A stretch of 64,000 nt of DNA from Trichinella spiralis (lineage: Eukaryota; Nematoda; Enoplea; Trichinellida; Trichinellidae): the NCBI GenBank assembly GCA_000181795.3, contig CM012955.1, positions 1,501,763-1,565,762 on the forward strand. The letters run 5' to 3'. The position numbers and the translations under genes are program-made. Positions 13,501 to 27,000 of this stretch are shown here, in pieces (positions within the stretch are counted from its first letter, which is position 1; each line of letters begins with the position of its first letter). The notes beneath the pieces are model-generated. The model was not told where the DNA came from, did no database searches, and worked only from the letters and a program-made list of their open reading frames with translations.

Positions 13501-16500
13501 TGCATATAATTGAAAACAAAATTAAAAAAAACTCACTCTGGTCGAATGTCATTTCGAATTTGTCGGCGTAGGTGGAATTGTCGGCTTGTTTCATGAAAAA
13601 CGGCGGCCCGTTGCCGGGACCGTCCGGGTCGTAGGCGGTCAAATTGATCACGTGCGTGCCGGGCTTTTCGTTTTCCATCACCACGGCCGGCGGATGGTAA
13701 TTCAAAAACGGCGCGTTGTCGTTCACATCTTCCAAATTTACCACCAGCAATATGTAGCCGACGTTGTTGGCTGATGATGAGATGGAAAATAAATAAACAA
13801 ATAAACAAACAAACAATGACAAATTACCCGAATCCAAAGCTTCGATACGAAGTCTGTATTGGGCTATGTCTTCGCGGTCCAACGGTCTGGCAACGCGCAG
13901 CACGCCGTCCTTTTCGCCGATGGTGAATTGCAATTTCGGGTCCGATTCACGAACGATGCGAAAGCTGAACAGAAAAAAAAACAATAATACAATTAATTAA
14001 TTCAATTTTTTCTTTGTTTTTTCGATTCCTAAAAATTGATTCGATCGTTGAATAATCATCAAGAGCAAAATGCAAAAAAAGAAGCAAAAAGAAAGCAACA
14101 CGCTTCAGTGATTTTTTTTCTCTTTTCATAAAATTTAGCCTCGAGCAAAAAAAAGATCGACGACGACGCTGGTGAAAAGCAACGTGGTGAAAAAAAATTT
14201 TTTCATTCGTTCGGAAAACAACAATTCTCCAAACGAGATGATGAAAATTTAAAAATGTTGTTCGTCAAAATAAATAAAATTCACCACCATCATCATGAAA
14301 TAAGCCAACAACGACGACATCTTCTTCCCGCCAATCACACACAGCAGTAGGGGGGATTTTTTTGAAAAAAAATAAAAAAAGAAAAAAAATATCCACCACT
14401 TCCACACATTGTTCCCGCTCGTTGCTTGTTCACTCTTTTTCTCTATGATGAATCATAATTTGCCACCTTCAGGGTTGTTTGCTTTCACGGCCAAACCAAA
14501 CCAAGCCAAGCCAAGCCGGAAACTGTGTGACCGCGTTGACCTATACGTACACTCGTCTCGTACCACTCCTCGACATTTGGAGGAGAAAAAAGAATAAATA
14601 ATAATAATTTCCATGGTAAAAAACAACAACAACGGGCTGAGATGGATGAATGTGAGCCAGAAATACAGATATACATACATACATACATACAGAAATATAC
14701 ATAGATAGATAGATATATTTAAACATACGTGTAGTTGGTGCCGACCAAATCACCGGGATGATGCAGGTAGGTTTCGAAATGGGCGACCGGTAATCCAACT
14801 GAACTCGCCTCGGATATGTTGACAATAGTACCGACGCTGAGCACACGCTCCTTGCCGTTAGCCGCAGTGTTAACAAGAGAAGCTTCGCTAGTCGACCTGG
14901 GCACGGCAATGACGGCATGATCGCCGACGAGAACGGGTGGGGCAAAGGGGGGTGGAAAAGGATTTGCTGCATCGTTCGTGGTAAAAAACAACACCAACAA
15001 CAACAGCAATGGAAGAGGAGATGAGAAAATCGACCCCCGCGACAATAAATAAAATATGTTGACGAATAATTTGCATAAATTTTGCAAAAAAAATCCCGCA
15101 AAAGAAATATGGACGACAAGTTGGTGCACACCGACTTGTGTTGAAGTGGAATAATGTGAAGAAGAAGAAGAAGAAGAAAACATACTCGAATGTGTCGTCC
15201 CCGGCATCTCTGTCCCGGACGGTGAACGCGACCAAAACCGTACCCGGTCGGACGGTTTCCAACAACGATATCGCTTGGGGAGCGTTGACAAATTCGGGCG
15301 CGTTGTCATTTTCGTCCAACAGTCGTATACGAACCGGCGCCCAACTGCTGAATCGACCATCACTGACACGTACGGTCAAATTGAAGCCCACTCGTTGCAG
15401 TGGATCTTCGAAATCCAAAGGCTATATAATATACAGAAATATGCACACAAAGCTAGCTAGTGGAATGAACAGTATGGGACAGAAAAAAGATTTGTCAATT
15501 TTTTCAATGGACAACGGCAAGGTAAGATGGTTGGGTTGAGGGGAGGGGCGTGGTCAAAAGGAAAATGGACAACTCAACCGACCGACCGGCCGATCGTGTT
15601 GTCGTCTCAACTATATGGACACAGCCTGCCTGCTTGAACAGGCCAACTAGCGAACAACTGCCGCGCCGGCAAGGAGAAATTTGTTCTTTTCAAAAAAAGA
15701 AAGAAACAAAATGTTTCCGGCCACGTCAACGCGCCTCTCTCTTTTCTCTTCCTTTTTCGTATGCAGAAAAATAAAATATAATATAAAAAATAAGAAACGA
15801 CAAGACAAAAAAAATCAACCAACCAGAACACGCGCGCAGCACGAACTGCCGACGAATCAGCAAACAGACAAATAGAAAGAGCGACATAGAACAAGACAAG
15901 ACAGATAAACAAACAAACAAACAAACAAACAAATGCAATCGGACAGACAACCGGACACAGTGAAGAAAATCTGGCTTCATTCAAATTCAGCTCAACAGCC
16001 CACTCAAACTATCCATCTTTCTCTGTGTAACACAAACAATAAGTTTTCCATCTGGAATTTTTTTTTGGTGAGGCTTTCACTTTCACTGCCAGCTTTGATA
16101 TTAATAATCAATCATTTTTCAAATTTTCCAATCGAACATACAAAACTGTTAATTCATTGATCAAAATGAAAAACATTTTTAAAAAAAAATCTGAAACCGA
16201 CAACATCTTCCCACGCTGGTGAATCAACATCACCATTGATGATGCTGTTGTGCTGTTGATTCATTCGAATTATTACAATTTTATCACTTTTTACAACTAG
16301 AGGGCGCTTGTTCTACTTTGTTCAATCACACTAATAATTCTCTCTCTCTCTCTCTCTTTCTCTCCGTCGCCCCATTCTACTGTTGAACACATATATCAAT
16401 ACCAATATGCAGCTCAAACGAAGGTCAACAACGTTTTCAGGTCACGCTACACTACACGCTCACTATCTCGCAAACAAATATTACGAATATTATTACTATT

Positions 16501-17980
16501 ATTAATTAGCCTATCTATCTATCTATCTATCTATATATATATATCTTATCTCTTTCCTGATCTTCCATTTCAGCTGAAAAAGCTTCATCATCAATGATCA
16601 AGTAATAAATGTGACAGGTGTGAAAAAGAATCGATAATACAAGACAAAGAAAATAGGAAAAAAGAGAAAGAATACTAAAAATTTATCCTATTCTTCTTCC
16701 TTTAAGATTCTAATCAAGCGTTAAACAAAAAAAAGAATTATACATACATATTATTTATAGTTCATATTGAAGTGTGGAAGTTGTAAAATCCGCATTGCAA
16801 CTATTCACACAAAGCTTGAAAAATTGAAAACAAAAAAAAACTCCATCGTTGCAAACGATCATAAAATTTGATACGCAACTTGAGCACGGAAAGGGGTGTA
16901 AAATTACTAAGCAAACAAAATATATTGTATTACCGACAATGGTGTTTTCAGATTTGTTAACAATATAGAAACAAATTCCAACCAGCACATTCATCATCAT
17001 CATCATCCAGACGAGGATATGTGAAATGAAAAATTTTCCAACAACGATCGTAAAACTACTCATAATACGATCGGATTGGAAAATAAATGCAAGCAGGCAG
17101 GCAGAGAGAAATGGCACTGCAATGCTCAAGTTCAACTTATGCAAACATATTGCCCCCACACCATCATCATCACCACCACCACCACCACCAACTACTACTA
17201 CTACAGTACTTTTCTTGAACAAACAAATGGTGATTCATCGATTTCATCAGCAATTTCAATTTCAGTCATTTGAAGAAGAGAAAATATTCAAATATATTCA
17301 CGAAAAAAAAATAATCATATATGCTGTTTCATACAAGATAGAGAATTATTGGTGACAAATCGACGAATGTGCTGTGCTGGAGGGTTGTGGAAAATTCTTT
17401 GCCCAAAAATGGGTCCACCACGATGAATCGGTGCTGAACGAAGTTCCAACTTGTTCAACTGACCGTCGCCATTGTGCGTTGGCTTGTTTTTAACAATTGA
17501 TTACCAGCCTGGTGGAAAAGTGACGCACATACTGCGACCTTATTTTCCACCACCGCCCCTCCCTGCCAAAAATATCTACCAATCAGCTTTGGGTGAACAT
17601 ATAGATATACATGCATGTGTGTGTGTGTGTGTGAATGCAAAAGTTGTTGAATTAGCAAAATGGCTATCATCGTTGGCAAGATTGAGGTTGACACACGACT
17701 GACTGACTGACTGACTTCGGCATGATTTGAAATTACCCTAGGCAAAATGATGCCAATGCACTCGAAGCTAGTTTCTCTTTTTTCTTCTTCTGCTACAACT
17801 GACGCACCACTTTCTTTCTTTCTTTCCACATCATCATTGTTCAACCTAGCCCAGCCTAGCCTAGCCCAATCTAAATAACGCTTAATCGGCTTCATCGTCC
17901 AAGCTTCAATCTTGTTTACCATTCTACTCACCGACAACAAAGACAAGCTCACCACTTGCGGCATACTTCACTTCAACAAT

Positions 17981-18017
<37 letters not shown>

Positions 18018-21000
18018 CCAACTAATACTCGCCATTAACGACGACCTTATTTCTTTCTTGCTGCTCTTTTTTATTTCTACTTTTTTCCCCTTTTCTCCAC
18101 TCTCCTACTCCAAATGGGATAAAATGCAAATTCTCAAGGGTAACCAAAGCAACATTGCTCGTACGGGGTTTTCTTGTCAAGGTGATACCATGAAAATCAT
18201 GAAATTCCCGACGGAAAACGACGCCATTCAAAACGCCGCTTCAAATGTCTGCTCCATTGTCAGCCCGTCACAATCGCTGACCTGACAACTGACGAGTATC
18301 ATTGCATGTCCTTTTATTATAATTTTTTTATATCTTTTTCCAATAAAACTGATACTACCCAATTCCACGCTTCGATGAACCATATGCAACTTGGGGGATT
18401 TGTTCAACAAACATTTTCCAAGGTCACAAATGACAGGCTCATTATCTCTGTTCCTTTTCACAAAAGCTATTTTTCACCGATCGCTTATTCGAAAGCTGTC
18501 GTTGAAATTGAACCCAAATCAAGTTCCATCAACAGTTGGTCAATAATTAAATCAATTATATATAAAACAATGCGGATGTCAAATTTTCACAATAAAAAAA
18601 ATGAAACAATAACAATCACCAACCCCTACTCTCTTACTATACACACCTAAATAAATGTGCGCGTATTTGTAGAAAATATATACATATAAATTCAACATTT
18701 ATCATTTCTCTGTTTCAATAATAATAAAAATTTTACAAATTGCACACCCCGCAAAAATTATGAATATTACTACAGTATTCAACTGAAACTTGATGATCAA
18801 AAAATAAGTACAGTAATTTCGTTGAAGACACACTGAAATTGTTCTGTGGAAATTCAAATGGAGACCAACTAATGCCCACTAGTTTCGTAAATGGAAAAAT
18901 TCAAAACGATAAAGATAGACATTCGTCAGCACCACTCGGGATGAGGGGAAAAATTGAAATTGACCGTTCAAACCTTGCAGTTGTCCATTGAGGCGTTGAG
19001 AATTAGAAGTGGGAGAGAAAAGTGAAAGTGATAAGAAAACAACAACAAGCTTACCTGCTTAACACGTATAACGCCTACAGTCGACCCGGAACTGTCGGCT
19101 TCTGTTGTCATGTAGAAATAGTTGAAGCCGAGTTGATTGTTCTCTTCTAGTGAATATTGGAGTACGTTGTCCACCGCTTCGCTGTCCAAATCGCTGGCTG
19201 ACAATGACATAACTGGAGAATTTACGGGCAGTGTTTCTTTTACCGTTCCATCGTAAGATGGTGGATAAAAATAGGGTGGATTATCATTGACGTCAACAAC
19301 TTTAATAATGACGATTCCAGTTCCTGTAGAAAAATTTGCATTAAAAATAAAAAGATAAAATTATGCCTTTCAAAAAATCAACAAAATATTACCCGACAGT
19401 GGATGTCTTCCCTGGTCGGTGGCTTTGACTTCAATTTCAAACTCTTTCTGGGCACTGTTTTCACGATCCAGTTCCATCTTAAACAAACATTTTCAAAAAA
19501 TGTGGACACAAATTTAATTTTTTTTCTTTTTTTTATACCATTGCAAATATTTTGCCACTGTGGGGATCGATTCGAAAGACCGGACGACCGTCCAGATATT
19601 TGTTACGCAAAATACTGTAAATGAGTTTGGCATTGGACGTTCTGGGATCGTCGTTGTCGGTCGCGCTCATTGTCATCACGTAAACACCTTCTTCTACAAG
19701 GGTAGATGAAAATTTTAATAAATCAAAAATCACAAAGAAAAAACAACAACAACCTGACGGAGCAATGTTCTCCGTAACGTAGCCTGTGAATGGACTGCCT
19801 TTGAAAAATGGAGCGTTGTCGTTGATGTCCGTCAAAATAACTTGCACATCCGCATAGCCAATTAGCCCTTTGCCACCATCGTCAATTGCCTAATAGATGA
19901 AAGATGAAAAATTCCAAAAAAAACAAATTAATATTCTTATACTTGAACAACAAAATTCCACTCCTCGGCTCCATTGGGAGGATCTCGGTCGAGTGGTTTG
20001 GTCACATAAATATCACCAGTTATTTCGTTCACTGAAAATTCATCATTTGCCCCTTGACCAGCAAGTTTGTAGACAATTCTCTTGCTCGACACATCGTCAT
20101 CTTTATCATACGCAATTACCTGTATTGTAGGGGAAAAGAAAAAATATATATATATATTGTTCAATTATTCATTCAACAAAAAACAAACAAACAAATAAAT
20201 AAATACATGGAGCAATTTTTTCGGCACATTCTTGTCCTCTTCTTGTATAACTGCCCGGTAGAGTGATTGTTCAAATTGTGGAGAATTGTCGTTCACGTCT
20301 TCAATTGCTATTTGAATACGAGTTTGAGCTTTGTGTTCACGGTTGCCATCGGTGACGTGCAATGTCAAATCGTACAACTGAAGAATAAAAAAAACGGTAC
20401 AGCTAATAGCAAGCAGTAAAAAGTCGACAGTAGTACCTTTTTTCGCTCGTAGTCCAAAGGTTCGTTGACGAAAATTGTACCAGAACTGGCACCAACGCTG
20501 AATGCACTGCCATCGTTGCCTCGTGAATCCAAGCTGTATCGCAGTTCAGAATCTCAAGCGAAAAAAAATGATAAAGCATAATAAATGGAAATCAAATTTC
20601 ACATATCAAATAATTTTTGCATACCTTTGTCCAAGTCATGAGCTTTGACGGTCATAACATTTTGTCCAACTTCGGAATTTTCTCGCACTCGACCACGATA
20701 AACTGTTTCGTTGAAATACGGAGCGTTGTCGTTGATATCTTGAACAAGAATTTGCACTTTGGTAATATCTGAAATAGTAAGTGGATTTTAGAAAAAAAAA
20801 GCTTTTTTTCATTTCTTTTCCAAATTTACCTCTATTCGGGCCTCTTGCACCTGGTAAATCAGACGGTGCGTTATCTTCGGCTTGCACATCGAGCACAAAT
20901 GAATCATTCAATTCCCGATCGAAACTTTGAACAGCATAAATGGCGCCAAGTTTGCTGTCAATACGAAATAAGTGACTTGCTGATCCGGGCAAAATTTTAT

Positions 21001-24000
21001 ACGTTATCTAAATCATTGACAAAAATATAAAACATTTTCCAACAACAACAACAACAATAACAATAGCGAAAATTTTACATCTTTGAATTCCGGCTTTTCG
21101 TCATTATCTTTAGCCACAACAGTCACCAATATTTGATTACGAATCACCGATACATCTTGCTCTTCTTCAACTTGACCGGTAAATTTATCCAATGTAAATT
21201 TTGGCACATTGTCATTTTTGTCTCTCAGTTTAACTGTCAATGTTTTATCCCGTGACAGGCCATTGCGAAGATCCTTTCAAGAATATCAGCAAAACGAAAT
21301 TAATAATCAAATGACAAATAAAACCGCAACATACTGTAGCGGAGATTGTCAAATCATAAGATTTGGTCTTTTCATAATCTAAACTTTTCAAATTTCGAAT
21401 GACAACCCAGTCACGTCCATCACGCTTCTCTTGAAATTCTCTGAAGTCTTGATTCAAATTTGTGTCCGGCTTGGCACCATTTCGCATACTATACATTTTA
21501 GAAATTTATGTATGTAAAAAGTTCTGATTATTAATTCACTCAATAACAGAAAAAATTTTAATTTGAATAAATTTAAATTTGAAATTAATATAAAAACGTA
21601 TTTCAGATTACATTTTTCATAGTAAAAACATTTTTAAAAAACAGTGGTAAAAATTACAGTATAATGAAAACAGTAATCAAGTTACATCCAACATTTACCT
21701 GTACGATATTGGATTAGAAGGATCGGCTCCAGAGAGTGCGTGGCATTCAAAAAAGACGTAATTTATCTAGAATGTGACTGAATTAGTTTACAAAAATTTC
21801 GCTTAACATATATACACTTAAGCCATACTTGAACATCCTCGTCGACAACTACATGATTCGGGCAAGATGGAGTAACCTGCCAGACTGGATAGTGTTGCGC
21901 TGCTTCGGCAATATCTATAGAAACTCGAGCTTGACTGCTACGAGGTGGTTCGCCACTATCTTTAGCAATCACCAGAAACATCATTTTATTCTTCTAGAAA
22001 TAATTTCAAATGTCGATTAATTGTTCATACAAGTTATACTTTGAAAAGCAAATGAAAAGAAAAAAACATCAATGAAAGATACAAAACGAGTAAAACTCAC
22101 ATTAACAGGCAATGGTCGGAAAAGCATTATTTCACCACCGTCTTTTTTTATAGAAAAATAATTTACATCATCTAAATATTCTGGTTCGGATAAATCTTCT
22201 TGCAATGAATAAGCAATTTTTGCATTGTTTGGCGCATCTCGATCATCTGCAAACACCGTCAGTACAGACTGACCGACTGGTGTAGATCTAGATACGCTCG
22301 CTTCGTATGTTGCGCGATCAAATTCAGGAGAATTATCATTCTCATCCAAAACTGTTACCGTAAATTGACAAAAGCCAATTAAAGGACGAGTGCCTTTGTC
22401 AGTTGCCTAATATATCAAAGAGTTCGATAAAGCGGAATATGACATTGAAAGCAAATTCAACGTACTTTAACAATTACGTCTTCAAATGGCCTTTCTTCAC
22501 GATCAAATTCAACATAAGGAGATGCCCTGAGCTCCCCGGTAATAGCATCAATTACAAATGGTTTTCGAGTTTCTCCTTGTGGATAATACAAAGAGTAAAG
22601 AATATCTCCGTTCTGCCCTGAATCATCATCAGTTGCTTGAACCTAAAAACATATGTTCTGTCTAACCAAATCCAGTGGAATTTTTCAAAAAAAAACAATT
22701 ACCATCAAAACCACATAATTGTCATGTTTCCCTTCAGGCACTTTAGCTTCACTACTGTATTTTTCACAATTATGGAATACAGGCTTGTTGTTGTTAACAT
22801 CTTTCACTCCTGAGTAATGTATTCAAACATGTAAAATAAACAAATATATCATTTTCGAAATTTTTACCTATTCTAACTGTAGCCGTACTGCTATGTTTCG
22901 CGTCAGGACCGTCATCCGTAGCAACAACAGTAAGCATGTAAAAATCTTGGTCATGTAAATCTTTGGGACCTATGCCTTCTCGTAATTTTATGAGACCTGT
23001 ATCTCGATCAATTTCAAAGTGACTCAAAAATTGACTCTGCTCTCCATTCCGCAAAAAAGCATATTTCACTTGATCTCTATCAGGATCTAAAGCTTGTATT
23101 GTTGCGATTGGTGTATTTCCTTCCGCGTCTTCAGCTACGTATTCAGTGTACATGCTAGTTGGAAGAAAAATCGGAGCTTCATCATTGACATTCTCCGTAC
23201 GGATATGAATCTTTAACAAAAGAAAAAATATCATAGTTATGTCGATCTGCTGACCGAAATTACTGAAATTACCTGGCTTGTAGCCATTTGTGCTGGATTT
23301 CCTCGATCTTTAGCAATCACATCAAATTTGTAAATGTAAAAACCTTGCATCGTCTGATCTGCATCCAGTCTTACTTTTGGCGATATTACACCTTGATTAT
23401 CAATTGTAAAGTTATGATCTGTCAGTGAGTATTCAATTTCACTGTTAAGACCACTGTCTTTGTCTCTTGCAGATACTGTAAGAAATTTTTATGAATTATT
23501 CACTTTTTGAAATAATAACTTACCTTGCAAAATAGGATTCCCTATAGGGTGATCCTCTTTGATAGAAATTGCGTATAATGGTTGTGTAAAAACAGGTGCA
23601 TTGTCATTTACATCAGTGATCTGGATTTCAACGGGAACTTCAGTTGACTTTTTTCCTTCACTGGCAATCACTAAAATTATCTCATACTTATTACGCAAAG
23701 CATACTCGTAACAGTAAAAAATCTATTCAAAAAACCTTTTAAAGCATAAGCTCTTGGCTGCAAAGGATCATCATAATCTAATGATCGCATTAGATGTACA
23801 ACGCCTGTATTTTTATCAATTGAAAAATCGTCCGGACTGTTGCCATAATCATCTCTTTTTGTATCTTCCCACAAAGAGTAGGTAATTTTCAATTCTGGGT
23901 TATTTTCAAAAGAAATTGCCTTGATTTGAGCAACACTAAAACATCAAATAATGACTTTTCATTATAGAATATTCTGTTTTTAATTTTATTAATTATTAGC

Positions 24001-27000
24001 ATGTTTGTACTACATGGATGATTATGGTTATATATTATTATACGCTGTATACACTACACAGGCATATCTGCGTTCTGAAATAACTTTAGACATGCAAAAT
24101 AATAGCTTGATCTGAACATTATATTTCTTAAGCATACATTTTAATGTAAAACAGATTGATTTCCTCATGTTCAATAAAAAAACTGTAACTACAGTACCAG
24201 CATACATTAAAAAATATAAAATTGGTTTATAACGAAGAACTTGAAAATAATATAGATGTGTAATTCATAATTTCATGAATGAATTATTGCAAATTAACTA
24301 CAAAATAAATAGCAAACTTAATATTTAGAATGCAAATTGGCATTTTAACAACTGAGAACTGTAATCTCAATAATTTCATTTATCACGCGATGCTCAAGAA
24401 ATGAAATATTTCTTATAAACGTAGTAATTTCATTAAATTCTATGTTTGATATGGCAAAATTAGTTAAACAAGTAACGTCTATTGATTAAAACTTAGAAAT
24501 GGGTGTCTCACTTGAAATAATATCTAAAAATGAGATCAATAAATTATTTTTCATTGCAACTTATGCTTTGTTGCACTTTCTTTGATTATTTTTCAAAACT
24601 ATTTGATTCTTAAAAAGAGTTAAAATGAATAAAGCGCAGCGCAATAAAGCAAAAACGGAACTGTTCTATTAATTATGATAGAGCAATATGATAATTTGAT
24701 ATTTGAAAAACAAAGAACTAAAAAAACAATTATTTGAGGTATGTTTATATAATTACACTTTTAGTGGTGTAGTAATTACTTAGGTTTTACTTTGAGTACA
24801 GTACTACTATTACAGTATATTGGAACGCAGGATGAATGCAATATATGATGTGTTTGAACCGAACCGCCACAGTAGTTATAAAAATAAATCAGTTTGAAAA
24901 GTCTAATAAAAGTAAATTTATGATGTTCAGAATTTAATGAACCCTTAATTGATTTATTACTTATAGTGCAGTCTATCGCGTGATTCTTCTGAAAGTGCAA
25001 AATTAATAAAAACAACTCCAATTACCTAGCAGAAACCGGTGTATCTTCACTAACAGATATCTGGTATTTTTCTTGATAAAACTGTGGTGCTCTTGATCCT
25101 CCCATAATATCCACTACAGCTATTTCACTGTCGGCATTTGGCTGCATTCCCATGCGCATATCATGCGCCTGAACGTAAACTCGATACGAATGTCCATACA
25201 AATATCGAGAAAGAGCTGTTTTAATACGGCCAGTTTGACGATCAACTGTGAATGTGTTTGGGGCTAAAGTATAAAATTATACCTGAAACATATCTACAAA
25301 TAATTCGGTTACTTACGCTCAGTACTAATAAGTCGGTATTCAACATCACTTGAACCGTCACCTCCTTCACATCGGGCCAACAAAGAATACACAGTAAAGC
25401 CTACTGGTACTTCTACAGGAACAATCGCCCAGTATGGAACAGGCTGATTAATAAATTTAGGTTTCTCATATACATCCAAAACAGTGATGACAATTTGCTG
25501 CACAGATGATTCTAAATAAACAAATAAATGTATAAATTCACTTTTTGCAAAGCATTGCCAAAGTTTTTTGATAATGCAAAACTAAATTTTCTACTGCTAG
25601 GTAATTTAATAAAATATTAAACGAAGCAAATACTGCTGATTGTACTAATCGCATTTTATTGTAAATGTGTAACACAATTAGTTTTACTTATGTGGCAGAA
25701 AAAATTAAAACAATGTCTGCACTAAACAAAATTAAACAAATGCTAAAAAATTCAAAATGTAAATGTGTAAAGTCATTTTTTAACTATCGTAATTAATACT
25801 GAAACCATTTTCAGACCACCTACTTAAGTTTGTATGAAACAAAAGGCATTAAAAATTATATAACAAGCGTAAAGACATTTGACAAGCTGAGGTATATCAA
25901 ACCAGTAGTCATCGATTATTGTATTAAAAGATTAACTTCAAAGTACTTATGACAGAGACCAATATTTTATTAATCAGCAACCACATTCGATTTTCGTTAT
26001 TGAAAATATAGATCAGGGTATATTACTAAGCAAATGAGACAAATTTTAGAAACTCAATTTCTATGTTAAGTTAAACTTACTGGAAGTGACAAAAGAACTA
26101 AATAGCGCATTGCCTGAAGTAGATTTGCAGCTAAGTTTAGAATCTTAAAAATTAATCGACTGCTCACTGGCTAATCTAATTATTTCATTTTCATCTTCAA
26201 ACCAATTTCCATTAATCGATTTCAACAAATGCAAAATAAAACAGTTTAAGAAAACAAATGAAAAATTGTCTAACAGAAATTTTTAGCTTCGATATATAAA
26301 ATTTATTAAGATGAAACTTGAAACTTCAAGTAGATAACTATATGCTGTTACTTTACTGATTAAAATCAACTAAAACTACGAAAAATGTTATCATATGCTT
26401 CATAGGAAATTTAAATTCAAAAGTGTAAAAGTGAAAACTATAATCATTATGAATTGTATTAATGTGCCGGCAAAATATGTCAAATTTGTAAATTTTATAT
26501 TGGTTGGGCAAAATTGTGATGTGAGGACAATCAGTGTCTTAGCCAATTTATTGATGAAAAATCAACTAGAAATTGCTTAACCATCAACCTTTCTATTTCA
26601 GCCAGTGCATTAGCCAACTGACTCATTGCGTTAACTGTGACAAAGTGATGGCTACCCAAGCGTGCTGCACTTTATTCCAAAAGAATTTTTAATGACGTCG
26701 CATTGAATAGAGAGAATACTGCAATTGCTGCCAATGGCCAAATATTCGCATGATAAAGCAAATGCCCATTTGTTTGCTGTAATCATCCGGATGACTAATC
26801 GAAAATCTAGCATTTGTCTGTAAAAATTTTATCTACAGCGACAGATGAAAAATCCATATTTAATATTAAATATAAAATGGAAAATGTGCAACATCGAGTG
26901 AACATTTCAATGAAATTAACAAATTACAAAGGTTCTCATGAAAATCATCGTTATCCATGTCTTTTTTTGCTTTCAGATGGTTTTGGCAGAAATAAATATT

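Larger units (their letters stand above)
15422..19054 (-). promoter_or_regulatory. 3.6-kb cadherin intron 23, candidate internal promoter for a short isoform
   Basis: Between exons 19055-19323 and 15186-15421; both flanks are phase 0. In C. elegans the short isoform HMR-1A starts from a promoter inside a large hmr-1 intron. Translation of exons 24-36 here gives about 1,287 residues, close to the 1,223 of HMR-1A. A possible phase-0 first exon is the ATG at 17964 ([11 protein letters not shown]) ending at a strong GTGAGT donor, but its hydrophobic stretch is short. The intron also holds TC, CTAT, AC and CCA/CTA repeats. No direct promoter motif identifies a start site. Confidence 0.35.
13537..25511 (-). 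other. Cadherin exons 2-27: tandem cadherin repeats
   Basis: Exons, 5' to 3' on minus: 25317-25511, 25026-25263, 23736-23935, 23524-23670, 23273-23475, 22868-23210, 22703-22809, 22466-22642, 22101-22406, 21829-21993, 21699-21766, 21335-21488, 21079-21273, 20830-21007, 20625-20768, 20437-20552, 20207-20377, 19943-20119, 19754-19889, 19539-19693, 19393-19477, 19055-19323, 15186-15421, 14729-14896, 13828-13964, 13537-13770. About eleven clear calcium-binding linkers of the D-x-N-D-N-x-P type and several degenerate ones ([30 protein letters not shown]) point to some 14-16 repeats. Intron phases are mixed, so exons do not map one-to-one to repeats. The acceptor before exon 14729-14896 was chosen because only it restores frame. 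Confidence 0.88.

Noticed and set aside
14970-14996. Upstream acceptor for cadherin exon 25 (GATGCAG)
   Set aside because: It forces a stop within about 30 codons; the downstream acceptor at 14897 keeps the frame and gives a continuous repeat.
15607-15984. Hydrophobic minus-strand frames next to cadherin exon 24
   Set aside because: Hydrophobicity comes from CAAA-type repeats; no donor in the phase required.
16755-17222. Minus-strand frame with a hydrophobic stretch ([19 protein letters not shown]) considered as alternative cadherin signal-peptide exon
   Set aside because: Its good donor leaves phase 1, while cadherin exon 24 needs phase 0; the rest is simple-repeat translation.
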